This document shows, one piece after another, positions 1-8,952 of a stretch of 64,000 bases of DNA. Source of the DNA: JAHBTB01 sp964451255 (GTDB taxonomy: Bacteria; Armatimonadota; Fimbriimonadia; Fimbriimonadales; Fimbriimonadaceae); contig CAYVHL010000001.1 in the NCBI GenBank assembly GCA_964451255.1, positions 1,191,445 through 1,255,444 of the forward strand. The letters are read 5' to 3'. A model generated the notes under the pieces. The model saw nothing but the letters and a program-made list of their open reading frames with translations. It ran no database searches and was not told the origin of the DNA. The translations under genes and the position numbers were made by a program. How positions within the stretch are numbered: position 1 is the first letter of the stretch; every line of letters starts with the position of its first letter.

Positions 1-1519
1 GAACGGGCTTATGGCCGCCGCAGGTGATTTCACCGTGGCGACCGGGCAAGTCCAGGGAGGGGTCACCGGAAGCTTCCAGTTGAGGTTGCCCACCGTGGGT
101 TGGGGCCTTGACAGGAACCGTGCCGTAGGCGTCGACGCCACACTGGACAATCGACCGCTCGCCGCCTTTGGCGGCCTTTGGCCAGAGATCGAGGAGGCCG
201 GCACAAACGGCACGGTATCTGCGGAGGTTCATGTCAGTTCGAAGTTGGGCGACATTCAGCTTGGTGGGAACATCAAAGTCGGTGCCGACGAACAGGGTCG
301 GAGCACCCTCAAGCTCAAGTCGTCCCCCAAGCCGTTGGAAAACGTCTTGGCCGAGGCTTCCCTTAGCGGCCAGTCGGCCAGGGTGACCGCCTCAGCGTCG
401 GGGCCGTTCGGCGGTTCGGCGAAGCTGACGGCGATGATCGACGCGAAAGGAGCGCTCAGTCAGGCGTTTAGCCCGGACAACCTCATTTCAGCGACGGAGT
501 TGGACGGCGCGCTCAGTCTGGAGAACCTGCAGTGGCGGGGAAAGATCAACGGAGCGGACAAAGATTCGACTTTCACAGTCAACGGAGATGTGACCGCCAA
601 GGGCCCTGTGAGCGAGCCGACGGTCGGCGGACGGTTACAACTCAAGGGGGTCGCGCTGAACCTCCCGTCTGGCGTCGAACAAGGGCCGCCCCCGACGAAA
701 CCGCTTCTGGACCCGGTCTTTGACAACGTGACCGTCGTCACCGACCATGGGACCCAGGTCAATGTCGCGGCTGCTTCAGTCAACGTCTATGGCACCGGGT
801 CGCTGACCGGCAGCCTCTCTGACCCGCGGTTCACCGCCGATCTTGGACTCGATAGCGGAACCTTGCGCCTGCCCACGAACAGGATCACGCTGGAAGACAG
901 CAGCCGGATTCGGATACTGGCAGAAGGGCCGCAACCGACCGTTCGGGTCGATGTCGACCTTACCGGTCACACAGTGGCGACGGCCCGTCAAGCTACCGAC
1001 GTATACCAGACATACTTGATAGCCCTCGATATTAAAGGCAATTTGGTAGGTGAAGAACCTTTACAGATCACGGGAACCAGTGACCCGCCTGATCTGACCA
1101 ACGACCAGATAAGGGCCATCCTGGGTGAGCAGCAGCTCATCGAGTCGCTGGCGAGAGGGGCGCTTGGACAGGCGACCTCATCCGACCTAAGGGACAGCTT
1201 TTACTCGGTGGCCGTGCCGTCGCTGACCGCAGGACTCACAGACAATTTGGCGCAGGGCCTCAAGTTAGATTATTTGGTGTTGGACTACAACCCCTTCGAC
1301 CAAGCGGTCCTTCGACTGGGCAAATCGTTGGGAAAGGGGCTGATGCTGCAGGCGTCCCGTCAGCTCGTGCAGCCCACATTCGGGCCGATCAAATACGAAT
1401 TCAGGCTGAGTTACCGTCCTCCTTTCAAGGACCAGTTCTTCAGCCGGATCCGTTTCAGCCTGTCCCACGACCAAGAGGTTCCCTGGAAGATCGGCGTCGG
1501 TTGGTCGTTCCGTTTTTAG
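1..1519 (+). CDS. tamB: TamB-like translocation/assembly module, C-terminal part (5' truncated by window edge)
   Basis: The reading frame is open to the first base, so this is the 3' end of a longer gene; the ATG at 11 is probably internal. TamB/DUF490 proteins are long periplasm-spanning proteins of the AsmA-like class that work with outer-membrane Omp85 proteins in barrel assembly or lipid transport. The last ~500 residues show the repetitive beta-rich sequence of that family. The C-terminal domain has the phrase TGTSDPPDLTNDQIRAIL, a GLTDNLAQGLKLDYLVLDY segment and a final YEFRLSYRPPF...WSFRF that resembles a beta-barrel-docking tail. The next gene is bamA, a common neighbour. Assignment rests on the C-terminal domain and context; the N-terminal anchor cannot be seen. 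Confidence 0.85.
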   Translation, partial: NGLMAAAGDFTVATGQVQGGVTGSFQLRLPTVGWGLDRNRAVGVDATLDNRPLAAFGGLWPEIEEAGTNGTVSAEVHVSSKLGDIQLGGNIKVGADEQGRSTLKLKSSPKPLENVLAEASLSGQSARVTASASGPFGGSAKLTAMIDAKGALSQAFSPDNLISATELDGALSLENLQWRGKINGADKDSTFTVNGDVTAKGPVSEPTVGGRLQLKGVALNLPSGVEQGPPPTKPLLDPVFDNVTVVTDHGTQVNVAAASVNVYGTGSLTGSLSDPRFTADLGLDSGTLRLPTNRITLEDSSRIRILAEGPQPTVRVDVDLTGHTVATARQATDVYQTYLIALDIKGNLVGEEPLQITGTSDPPDLTNDQIRAILGEQQLIESLARGALGQATSSDLRDSFYSVAVPSLTAGLTDNLAQGLKLDYLVLDYNPFDQAVLRLGKSLGKGLMLQASRQLVQPTFGPIKYEFRLSYRPPFKDQFFSRIRFSLSHDQEVPWKIGVGWSFRF

Positions 1520-1602
1520 CTGGTCGGGACCCTGAAAGTATCGCCGGGGTAAGGTGCTCGTCTAAACTACCGATTCGGGTCGGGTGTAGGGAAGGAATGG
1601 TA

Positions 1603-3417
1603 ATGCGTCGATTCTTCGGGGCGGTCATGCTGGCCGTGATGGCTGCTGCCGTATGGGCTCAGACCCAGACCGTCACCAAGGTCACCGTAAGCGGAAACAA
1701 GGAGATCAGCGAGGCGGCGATCTTGGCGGCGATGAGCCTGAAGCCTGGCTCGACGTTCTCCGAGGACGCCCGAAAGGCCGATGAGCAGAAGATTCTGGAC
1801 CTCGGCTACTTCCGCGATGCAAAGGTACTCCAGTGGCCAGGGAACGACCAGAACATCGAGCTCAAAGTCGAAGTCAGCGAGTATCCCGTGATCAAGGAGG
1901 TTCGCATCACGGGCAATATCGCCGTCAAGGCGTCGGACATCCAAAAGGCGGTGGAAGGCGTCCAGCAGATGGGCAAGATATGGACCAACCGCAACGCGAC
2001 CCCCATCAAGGACGCGGTCAAGGCCCTTTATGAGAAGGCGGGCATCTTCGTCGATTTCGAGATGGTCGGCCCACAACCCGAGTCTCCGGGCACGCTGACC
2101 GTCGCGGTGCTGGAGCCGAGTATCGAGCAGATCAAGTTCACAGGGCTCGTCCGCACGAAGCCACAGACGATCAAGCGGATGATGAAGTCAAAGCCTGGCG
2201 GCACCTTCAACCGAGAACTTCTCCGTAGCGACCTTTACGGCCTGGCCGCCACCCAGTGGTTTGAGGACATCAAACCTGACGCGACATTGGGTGACCGTCC
2301 GGGCGCGTGGGATGTGACAATCGATTTCAAGGAGGCTCGCACCGCCCAGATCAACGCCGGCATCGCGCTGGATCCGCAGAGCCGCATAGTCGGCACGCTC
2401 AGCTACGGTGACTCGAACTTCAAGGGCTTAGGTCAGAGCGTCGGCGTCCAACTGAGCCAGGCGACAGTCGGCGGCGGGCCCAGCGCAGAGTTCGGGTTCA
2501 ACAACCGTTTTTACGACTCCAAGGACACGTCGATGACTTTCCGACTGTTCAGCAAAGTCGTTTACAACTTTACGGGCAACGGTCTGTTTGGCGAAAGCGG
2601 CTCCGATGACACCGCCGACAGGTTCGACGAACGCCGCACCGGGTTCCAATTGAGCTTCAGCCGACCAGAAGGCAAGCGCTATCGGATCAACCTGGGCGTC
2701 CAAGCGCGGAACTCGCGGACGATCGACCTCCAGACAACCGGGACGGAGAACTTCATCCAACAGGACGGTGACCTCGCCACACTGAGCATCGGGGGAGAAT
2801 ACGACACGACATACGGTGGGGCCGACCCCTACAGCGGCGAGAACATTCGCCTGACCCTCGAGCCCGGCTACAGCAACATCACCCAGATTGGCGGCAATGT
2901 GGCGTCCAACCAAGACCTGTTGGGCACGTCGACTTTCCTACGCACGACCCTCGAATTTCGCAAGTACTGGTCCAAAGCGCCGAAACCGAAGAAGAACGCC
3001 GACCCCAACGAGGACATCAGCATCGCTCCCCGGCCGGTCATCGCGTTCCGCGCCAGATATGGCTACATCACCGGTAAGGTTCCGTTCTTCGAGCAGCTCT
3101 TCGTCGGTGGCGCCGATTCACTGCGCGGTTACACGAACCAAAGGTTCTGGGGCAACCAATCGTTTCTGGCGACCGTTGAGTACCGGCACCCGATCCAGAA
3201 GAACTTCTCCCTTGCCGCATTCACCGACTACGGTGGAGCCTGGGGCGGCTACGGCGAGCTAAACGGATTTGAACAGAGCCAAAGCCCTAACCTGCACCTT
3301 GGCTACGGCCTCGGAATCATCTTCAGAGTCCAGCAGCTGGGCTCCATCCGCATCGACTTCGCCTTCAACCAAGAGGGCGGATCCAGGACCCACTTCTCAT
3401 TTGGACAGAGTTTCTGA
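1603..3417 (+). CDS. bamA: Outer-membrane barrel assembly protein BamA (Omp85), three-POTRA form
   Basis: This is the 604-residue Omp85 insertase core, which folds beta-barrels into the outer membrane. A signal peptide ends near AVWA-Q. It is followed by about three POTRA domains: VTKVTVSGNKEI onward, YPVIKEVRITGNI onward, and SIEQIKFTGLV onward. Proteobacterial BamA usually has five. The C-terminal half is the 16-strand barrel, with the conserved lid-loop motif GGADSLRGYTNQ (VRGF/Y type) and a terminal aromatic residue, GQSF. I chose ATG 1603 because AAGGA lies 6 bases upstream and the signal peptide starts MRRFFG; ATG 1597 is a close alternative. It sits between tamB and skp in an envelope-biogenesis operon. 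Confidence 0.93.
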   Translation: MRRFFGAVMLAVMAAAVWAQTQTVTKVTVSGNKEISEAAILAAMSLKPGSTFSEDARKADEQKILDLGYFRDAKVLQWPGNDQNIELKVEVSEYPVIKEVRITGNIAVKASDIQKAVEGVQQMGKIWTNRNATPIKDAVKALYEKAGIFVDFEMVGPQPESPGTLTVAVLEPSIEQIKFTGLVRTKPQTIKRMMKSKPGGTFNRELLRSDLYGLAATQWFEDIKPDATLGDRPGAWDVTIDFKEARTAQINAGIALDPQSRIVGTLSYGDSNFKGLGQSVGVQLSQATVGGGPSAEFGFNNRFYDSKDTSMTFRLFSKVVYNFTGNGLFGESGSDDTADRFDERRTGFQLSFSRPEGKRYRINLGVQARNSRTIDLQTTGTENFIQQDGDLATLSIGGEYDTTYGGADPYSGENIRLTLEPGYSNITQIGGNVASNQDLLGTSTFLRTTLEFRKYWSKAPKPKKNADPNEDISIAPRPVIAFRARYGYITGKVPFFEQLFVGGADSLRGYTNQRFWGNQSFLATVEYRHPIQKNFSLAAFTDYGGAWGGYGELNGFEQSQSPNLHLGYGLGIIFRVQQLGSIRIDFAFNQEGGSRTHFSFGQSF

Positions 3418-3456
3418 AACTGGTGCTAAATAGAGAAGTCGGAAGGTAAGAACGAT

Positions 3457-4095
3457 ATGAGCAAAAGGAACGTCCTCGTCGTGGCAGCGGCCGGCCTCAT
3501 CGGCCTCGCTCTTCTGGCAGCATCTGGTTTCCAAGGACAACCGGACAAGTTTGCCGTCGTCGACATGAACAGACTGATGAACGATAGCAAGCGTGGCGCC
3601 AAGGTGCGCGACTCCTTGCAATCCGACTTCCGTCAGCGCGCAGGCATCCTCGACTTCTTGAACACCAACGACGTCGCTACGCAAGAGCAGGCGAACCAGT
3701 TGAAGCAACTGACCCTGAAAGACAATCCGACTGACGCGGACAAGGGTTCGGTTGAGAAGATCAAGGACGACATCAAGAAGGCGGTCAAGGAATTCAACGA
3801 CCTCAACGTCAAGAGCAACCCGACCGACACCGACCGCAATCGCATGGTCGAGCTCAACGGCTTGCGCAGCGCGGTCAAAGAGAAGATCATTCCGCAGATG
3901 CAGAAGGACTTCGACGACGAATTCAACGCCGAAAAGAGCAAGATGCAGAACGACCTTCTGGAAGCGGCAAAAGCGGCGGTCAAAGATGTCGCTGGCAAGA
4001 AGGGCGTGACGATGGTCTTCGAGTCCAGCGTGGTCATGTTCTCGGCCAACGATTTGACCGACGACGCCATCAAGTCGATGAATGCCAAGGCCTGA
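3457..4095 (+). CDS. skp: OmpH/Skp-family periplasmic chaperone
   Basis: A 212-residue exported protein with a hydrophobic leader ending near ASGFQG and the OmpH-family opening FAVVDMNRLMNDSKRGAKVRDSLQSD. This is followed by long charged helices rich in Lys, Asp and Glu, as in the tentacles of Skp, which holds unfolded outer-membrane proteins in the periplasm. GGAAGG lies upstream of ATG 3457. The position directly after bamA and before lpxD is the classical skp place. The middle of the protein is longer and more acidic than E. coli Skp, so the symbol follows the family and gene order rather than close identity. Confidence 0.82.
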   Translation: MSKRNVLVVAAAGLIGLALLAASGFQGQPDKFAVVDMNRLMNDSKRGAKVRDSLQSDFRQRAGILDFLNTNDVATQEQANQLKQLTLKDNPTDADKGSVEKIKDDIKKAVKEFNDLNVKSNPTDTDRNRMVELNGLRSAVKEKIIPQMQKDFDDEFNAEKSKMQNDLLEAAKAAVKDVAGKKGVTMVFESSVVMFSANDLTDDAIKSMNAKA

Positions 4096-5068
4096 CGAAA
4101 GTCGCGCTTTCCTTTGGCTCTTCGTCGCGATGGCCGTGTCTGGGTGCGCCCCTCGGCCCGAACCTGTCCGCATCACCGCGGCCTTGGCACCAGCGGCCAC
4201 CCGGCCATCTGGTGACGGGCTCTCCTTTTCGAAGACCCTGCCTGGTCAGACGCGGACGTTCACCGCGATGCCTTCTGATTCGGTCGCGTCCCAACTGGAC
4301 GCGAACAAGGTCGCGGACGCCCTTGAGAAATTGGCCGACGACCAGCGCAAGGAGCTCGCGCAGCTGACGGAAAGGCTGTATGGAGCCAAGCTCGAACTGA
4401 TACAAGCCCGAAGAGCCGAAGACGTGGCGGCGGCGAAGGAAGCCTATGCAGAGGCCAGGGCACGGGTTCTTGAAAAGGTCAGGGAGGCGTTTCACGACCA
4501 GGCGCCAGTAGTAGGAGGCGACCGCACCAAACTGGCGGGCATTGTCGGCTTACCAGACCCGGACCCGGCCTCCAAGCGTAAGGCCAAGAAGGGTGACCCT
4601 CAAGCTGAGGCCGACCTGGAGAGGGCGACGAGGCTTCGCGGCAAGATCAAATCACAAGAGGAGGCCTTCTGGGCCGAAGTGGAGCGCCTGGTCTCACCGG
4701 TTAGAGGGGCCTTCGTCGACAATCTCCGACAAATGGCGGCGAAGTACGACATCGCGGCCGAACAGGCCAGGAAGGACGCGAGGGTCGAGGCCCAAGACGT
4801 CCTCAGCGGGGCAAGCAGCGAAATCGAGACACCTACGGTTGATCTGGGCGTCTTCATGCCTGCTGTCCCGGCCCAGAGCACGACCGTCCCCGCCTTGTCC
4901 GTCTCGGGAAGCGCGGCCATGACTAGGAAATCGCCGGCTGTCCAGGATTCGCCAGCCGTCGCAGTCTTCCTGCGTCTCAGAAACTATCGTCTCGCTAAGC
5001 CGGGCGAGACAGCCAAAGACGTCACCGCAGAGTTTGAAAAATGGAAAGAAAGGTACAGCGCACGCTAG
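4082..5068 (+). CDS. Predicted lipoprotein with coiled-coil, envelope operon
   Basis: A 328-residue protein beginning with a short signal sequence and a lipobox AVSGC, so Cys22 is the likely lipidated residue. The central part is strongly helical and charged (KVADALEKLADDQRKELAQL, then QARRAEDVAAAKEAYAEARARVLEK) and reads as a coiled coil. The C-terminal third is Pro/Ser/Thr-rich. It overlaps the end of skp by 14 bases and the start of lpxD by 28, so it is translationally tied to both. I recognise no family. By context it is an outer- or inner-membrane-anchored periplasmic partner of the Skp/BamA machinery, but that role is inference. Confidence 0.75.
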   Translation: MPRPDESRAFLWLFVAMAVSGCAPRPEPVRITAALAPAATRPSGDGLSFSKTLPGQTRTFTAMPSDSVASQLDANKVADALEKLADDQRKELAQLTERLYGAKLELIQARRAEDVAAAKEAYAEARARVLEKVREAFHDQAPVVGGDRTKLAGIVGLPDPDPASKRKAKKGDPQAEADLERATRLRGKIKSQEEAFWAEVERLVSPVRGAFVDNLRQMAAKYDIAAEQARKDARVEAQDVLSGASSEIETPTVDLGVFMPAVPAQSTTVPALSVSGSAAMTRKSPAVQDSPAVAVFLRLRNYRLAKPGETAKDVTAEFEKWKERYSAR

Positions 5069-6072
5069 GGGAGATCGCAGGCTTGGTGGGCGGAGTCGTG
5101 TCCGGCGACCCCTCACTGGTGGTCGCTGGGCCGGTGCCCGCTGGCAGCGACGACAGCGAGGGCATCACGTTCGCCGCGGATGAGAAGTACCTGTCCAAGG
5201 CCTTGGACTCGGGTGTGGGGGCGATCATCGCTTGGGCCGACGCTGATCTGGCAGGGCGCCCCGGCATCTTGGTCGAAGACCCCCGACGCGCCTTTGGCGC
5301 GTTGCTCGCCATGTCCGCGAGACCCTTGCGGACTACCCCGGGAACCCACCCGACCGCCGTCGTCTCTCCGGACGCGTCCCTCGGCGAAGGATGCTCTGTC
5401 GGCGCATATGTCGTGGTGGACGGCGACGCAGACATCGGGGCTGGCTGTGTCCTCATGCCCTTCGCGTACGTCGGGCCAGGGTGTCGACTTGGCGCCGGCA
5501 CCGTGCTGATGCCCCACGCCGTGCTAGTCCAAGACGTCCGGCTGGGGACGAACTGTATCGTTCACCCAGGGGCGGTTCTCGGAGCCGACGGGTTCGGGTT
5601 CGTCTGGGACGGGACCAAGCAGATCAAGGTGCCACAGGTGGGGGGCGTCGCCGTCGGCGACGACGTGGAGATCGGCGCTAACACCTGTGTGGACCGCGCC
5701 ACATGCGGCGACACGTCCCTCGCGTCCGATGTCAAGCTGGACGACCTCGTCATGGTCGCCCACAATGTCTCGATCGGTCGGAGCTCGGTCGTGGCCTCGT
5801 TGGCGGGCGTCGCCGGCAGTAGCAGCATTGGTGCGCGCGTGACGGTAGGCGGCCAAGTGGCGATCGCAGACCACGTCGCCATCGGTGACGACATCGCCCT
5901 CGGTGGGCGCACGGGTGTCATGAACGACATGGACGAACCTGGCGTCTACCTCGGCACCCCGGCGACCCAGATCAAGAAGGCCATCCGCATCATGGCCCTG
6001 TCTCTCAAGCTTCCCGAACTCTTCCAACGGGTACGCGAGTTAGAAGAGTCGCTCAAGAGGCCAAGGGATTGA
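5041..6072 (+). CDS. lpxD: UDP-3-O-acylglucosamine N-acyltransferase LpxD
   Basis: A 343-residue enzyme of lipid A synthesis that transfers a second hydroxyacyl chain from acyl-ACP to UDP-3-O-acylglucosamine. The N-terminal uridine-binding domain (about 1-100) is followed by a left-handed beta-helix of hexapeptide repeats (HPTAVVSPDASLGEGCSVGAYV onward) and a C-terminal helix. The catalytic His is seen as H241 in MVAHNVSIG, and the GADGFGFVWDG motif typical of LpxD precedes it. The start overlaps the upstream lipoprotein gene, and the stop overlaps the lpxC start in a TTGA, so both are probably translationally coupled. The gene shows that the organism makes lipid A. Confidence 0.93.
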   Translation: MERKVQRTLGEIAGLVGGVVSGDPSLVVAGPVPAGSDDSEGITFAADEKYLSKALDSGVGAIIAWADADLAGRPGILVEDPRRAFGALLAMSARPLRTTPGTHPTAVVSPDASLGEGCSVGAYVVVDGDADIGAGCVLMPFAYVGPGCRLGAGTVLMPHAVLVQDVRLGTNCIVHPGAVLGADGFGFVWDGTKQIKVPQVGGVAVGDDVEIGANTCVDRATCGDTSLASDVKLDDLVMVAHNVSIGRSSVVASLAGVAGSSSIGARVTVGGQVAIADHVAIGDDIALGGRTGVMNDMDEPGVYLGTPATQIKKAIRIMALSLKLPELFQRVRELEESLKRPRD

Positions 6073-6887
6073 CGAGGGTCTTTCCTCGCCTGACCGTGGC
6101 CAGTGACACCGTATTCACCGGCCTCGGCCTGCACTCCGGCGCGCCCTGTCGTGCCGTCGTCCGGTCCTCGGGGCACGGCGTCCACTTCATCGCTGGCGGC
6201 GAGGCGTTCGAGGCGTTGGCCGAGAATGTGACCGACACGTCACGTTGCACCCGGCTTGGCTCGGTGTCCACGGTCGAACATCTCTTGAGCGCTTTGTGGG
6301 GGCTCGGGGTGACCGACGCCGCAATTGAAGTCGAAGGGGGCGAACTGCCCGGGCTGGACGGCTCGGCCAAACCGTTCGCCGACGCCCTGCTCGAGACCGG
6401 GTTTATTGGCGTCGGAGAACTGCATGTCGACGGCCCGTTCGCCCGGGTCTACCACGTGGACGGACCCGTCAAAGTCGCCATGTCGAATGGAGAGGGGCAC
6501 TGGCGCTACACCTACGACTTGGGAGACAGGTGGCCCGGCGTCCAATCCTTTGAGTGGACAGCATCTCGGGACCAGTACCTGGACCAGGTCGCCCCAGCCC
6601 GGACAATCGTCTTGGAAGAAGAGATCGAGCTTGCCAGGCAAGCGGGCCTCGGCAAGGGATTGGAGGAGTGGGGCGTCGTGGCGATTGGACGGCAGGGCTA
6701 TCTGACAAACGTTCGGTTCCCAGATGAACCGGCCCGGCACAAGCTTCTGGACCTTATCGGCGACTTGGCGTTGAGCGGAGTCCCCGTGGCTGCGATCAAC
6801 GTCACGTCAGACCGTAGCGGGCATCGGACCAACGTGGCCGCCGCGGCCAAACTGGCGCGGAACACACGCGTCCGCCGGGTGCCTTAG
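6069..6887 (+). CDS. lpxC: UDP-3-O-acyl-N-acetylglucosamine deacetylase LpxC
   Basis: A 272-residue zinc deacetylase catalysing the committed step of lipid A synthesis. It shows the GLGLHSG motif near residue 20, the STVEHLLSAL zinc motif with H71, the second zinc motif HKLLD with H224 and D228, and the catalytic GHRTN with H252. It is somewhat shorter than the usual ~300 residues. The start is TTG, sharing TTGA with the lpxD stop. No fabZ or lpxA follows; the next gene is convergent, so the rest of the pathway lies elsewhere. Confidence 0.93.
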   Translation: MTRVFPRLTVASDTVFTGLGLHSGAPCRAVVRSSGHGVHFIAGGEAFEALAENVTDTSRCTRLGSVSTVEHLLSALWGLGVTDAAIEVEGGELPGLDGSAKPFADALLETGFIGVGELHVDGPFARVYHVDGPVKVAMSNGEGHWRYTYDLGDRWPGVQSFEWTASRDQYLDQVAPARTIVLEEEIELARQAGLGKGLEEWGVVAIGRQGYLTNVRFPDEPARHKLLDLIGDLALSGVPVAAINVTSDRSGHRTNVAAAAKLARNTRVRRVP

Positions 6888-6896
6888 CCAGCCGAC

Positions 6897-8438
6897 TCAT
6901 AGCGCGCGTAACTGTGGCCACTTTGTCTCAATCCCTTCGCTCCGGCACAGGTCTTGGAAATCAACCAAACGGTCGGATCTAACGGCTTGAGGACTTAGTT
7001 TGTGCCTCAAACAGTACCAAGCAAGGAGCCCGCTAGCTTCGCCGATGTCCCACTCCACGGGGTGGAGCCGGTAGCAACCGTTGGTCACGTGGGTCGTGCC
7101 GATGTTCTTGCAGGCTGGCAACATGTTGGTCATTCGCACCGGCACAAGGGCGCCTAAAGGGATGTGGAACGGTAGGGCGGGGATGTCGACGGTCGGCCTT
7201 CCGTTGGTGGAGGGGTGGAGGTCGATGCGGTATGCGCCGACGCCGACGGACTCGTGGTCGTTGGCCGCCCGGTCTCTGCCCATGTTGCAGTCTGGAGACA
7301 CGTCCTGCTCCTTCACCGTCACTTGGGCCCGAATTCGGCGCGACTCACGGATGTATGGTGCCTGGCACAGACCGTCTTCCGTGCCGACCAACTCGCCAGC
7401 TAGGCGAAGGTTTTTGTGCCCGCACTCCGTTTGGAGCCAATAGACCAGGCTCAACGTCAGTTGTCGTGACGCCTCAAGACGTTCGGCAACCGTATCGTCA
7501 TCCTCGTCCAGTATCGAACCGGCAAAGTAGTCGTTTTGGGGCCAGTTCACGATGGTCGCCGGGTAGGGCGCGTCTCTTCTATAGTGGCCTGGGTCGACGA
7601 TCTGCCGGTAACTGAACAGGCTGGGAGAGCCATCGGCAAGCAGCGGAAGTTCGTAGGCGACGCCGGACTGCGGCCGCAGGATCGTGAACGAAAGCAGCTT
7701 TCCTGGCCAACCGGGGGGCTCGTATGCGCGCCACAAGTCGTAATGCGCCGGACGGTCGATGGTGAAGTCGCCGTCCGGGCGTAGCTCGAGGGCGGCGCAC
7801 CAAGTCAAGCCTTGCACGTTGTCCCACTCGTCCTCGCCCTCCAGGGCATGTGGTTCTCCCGTCTCCAGTCGGCTCTCTGCCCCGACGACGTATTCAGCGC
7901 CGCACAGGGGGAGCAAGCTCCCAGTCTCGGTCGCGTCCAGGACGAACCGGGAATCGACTTCCAATTGGGCTCCATCCGGTCCCAAGAACCCGACGACGCC
8001 GATGCGGTCGCCCAGCGTCTCGCACGCCTCAAGCCTGTAGCCCAGGCGAAGATCCAACGACCGCCATGCCCCGGCGGCGTCGAACATCCTCAACAAGACG
8101 GCGTGTCCGTCGGCAGGGCTATGACATAACCTGCTGACCCACCCGCTGCCCGGATTAAGGTGGGGGTTATCGCGGGCTACTGCGGCGATCCGTGGGTCCG
8201 ACCAGACCAACCGTCGAACGTTGTCCCGATACTGCCGGTACCGCCTCGTGCAACCGAACTGCTCGATCCAAGGGTGCTCGTCGGGCGGCACACCCTGAGA
8301 CGTCAACTGGCCGCCGATCCAAGGGCACGGCTCTGTCATTACGACCGAGACCCCCTTGTCCGCCAGAGCCAAGGCGGCGGCGACACCTCCGGTGCCGCCG
8401 CCGACGATCAAGACATCGCAGTTGAGACGCTCTACCAA
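6897..8438 (-). CDS. FAD-dependent oxidoreductase (FAD_oxidored family)
   Basis: A 513-residue protein starting with a dinucleotide-binding fold, CDVLIVGGGTGGVAAALALA (Gly13-Gly18 region), then PCPWIGGQLTSQG and a SRFVLDATETGSLLPL segment, as in the FAD-dependent oxidoreductases often found in planctomycete-like and soil genomes. The C-terminal part has a second FAD-contact stretch (ACKNIGTTHVTNGCYRLHPVEWDIGEA). The substrate is unknown; relatives are linked to carbohydrate or thiamine-like chemistry, but nothing here fixes this. It lies convergent to lpxC with only nine bases between, and upstream of it on the same strand is an osmC gene. Confidence 0.8.
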   Translation of the reverse strand: MVERLNCDVLIVGGGTGGVAAALALADKGVSVVMTEPCPWIGGQLTSQGVPPDEHPWIEQFGCTRRYRQYRDNVRRLVWSDPRIAAVARDNPHLNPGSGWVSRLCHSPADGHAVLLRMFDAAGAWRSLDLRLGYRLEACETLGDRIGVVGFLGPDGAQLEVDSRFVLDATETGSLLPLCGAEYVVGAESRLETGEPHALEGEDEWDNVQGLTWCAALELRPDGDFTIDRPAHYDLWRAYEPPGWPGKLLSFTILRPQSGVAYELPLLADGSPSLFSYRQIVDPGHYRRDAPYPATIVNWPQNDYFAGSILDEDDDTVAERLEASRQLTLSLVYWLQTECGHKNLRLAGELVGTEDGLCQAPYIRESRRIRAQVTVKEQDVSPDCNMGRDRAANDHESVGVGAYRIDLHPSTNGRPTVDIPALPFHIPLGALVPVRMTNMLPACKNIGTTHVTNGCYRLHPVEWDIGEASGLLAWYCLRHKLSPQAVRSDRLVDFQDLCRSEGIETKWPQLRAL

Positions 8439-8444
8439 AGCCGG

Positions 8445-8891
8445 TTAGCCCGCTAGCTTCGCGGTGAGGGTGATCTCCGGAACAGCCGCCAAGGCTTTGG
8501 ACACGGGGCATCCCTTCTTGGCATTGTTGGCCGCCTCAAGGAACTGTGCCTCGCTGGCACCCGGCACGACACCGACCAACTCTAACTCGATCTTGCTGAT
8601 CAGGAAGTCAGACCCCTCTTGGGCCAGGGTCACCTTGGCAGTGCAGTCCAAGCTGGTCGGAGGGTGCCCGGCCGCGGCAAGCTGGGCGCTGGTGGCCATC
8701 GCAAAGCACGCGCTGTGGGCGGCCGCGATCAGTTCTTCAGGAGACGTGTCGGAACCGTTACCGAACCGGGAATCGAATGAATAGGGGCCGGAGAACTTTC
8801 CGCTGCCCAGTGCGAGGCTTCCCTTTCCTTCCTTCAAGTTTCCTTGCCATTTGGACTCGGCGTGTCTCGTGGCGATTTCTTGTAATGACAT
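8445..8891 (-). CDS. osmC: OsmC/Ohr-family hydroperoxide reductase
   Basis: A 148-residue OsmC-family thiol peroxidase that reduces organic hydroperoxides. The two redox cysteines are visible: C62 in AAAHSACFAMATS and C128 in KKGCPVSKAL. I place the start at the ATG whose first base is 8891 because AGGAG lies about six bases upstream and because the family begins with a short segment before the WQGNLKEGKG strand. A longer in-frame ATG at 8930 would add 13 residues without support. It is probably co-transcribed with the following FAD oxidoreductase, six bases downstream. Confidence 0.88.
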   Translation of the reverse strand: MSLQEIATRHAESKWQGNLKEGKGSLALGSGKFSGPYSFDSRFGNGSDTSPEELIAAAHSACFAMATSAQLAAAGHPPTSLDCTAKVTLAQEGSDFLISKIELELVGVVPGASEAQFLEAANNAKKGCPVSKALAAVPEITLTAKLAG

Positions 8892-8952
8892 ATGTGCTCC
8901 TGGCGGGGTTTGCCCGCCCGGGTTGAGCATACGCCTATCGGCAACGTGAGAC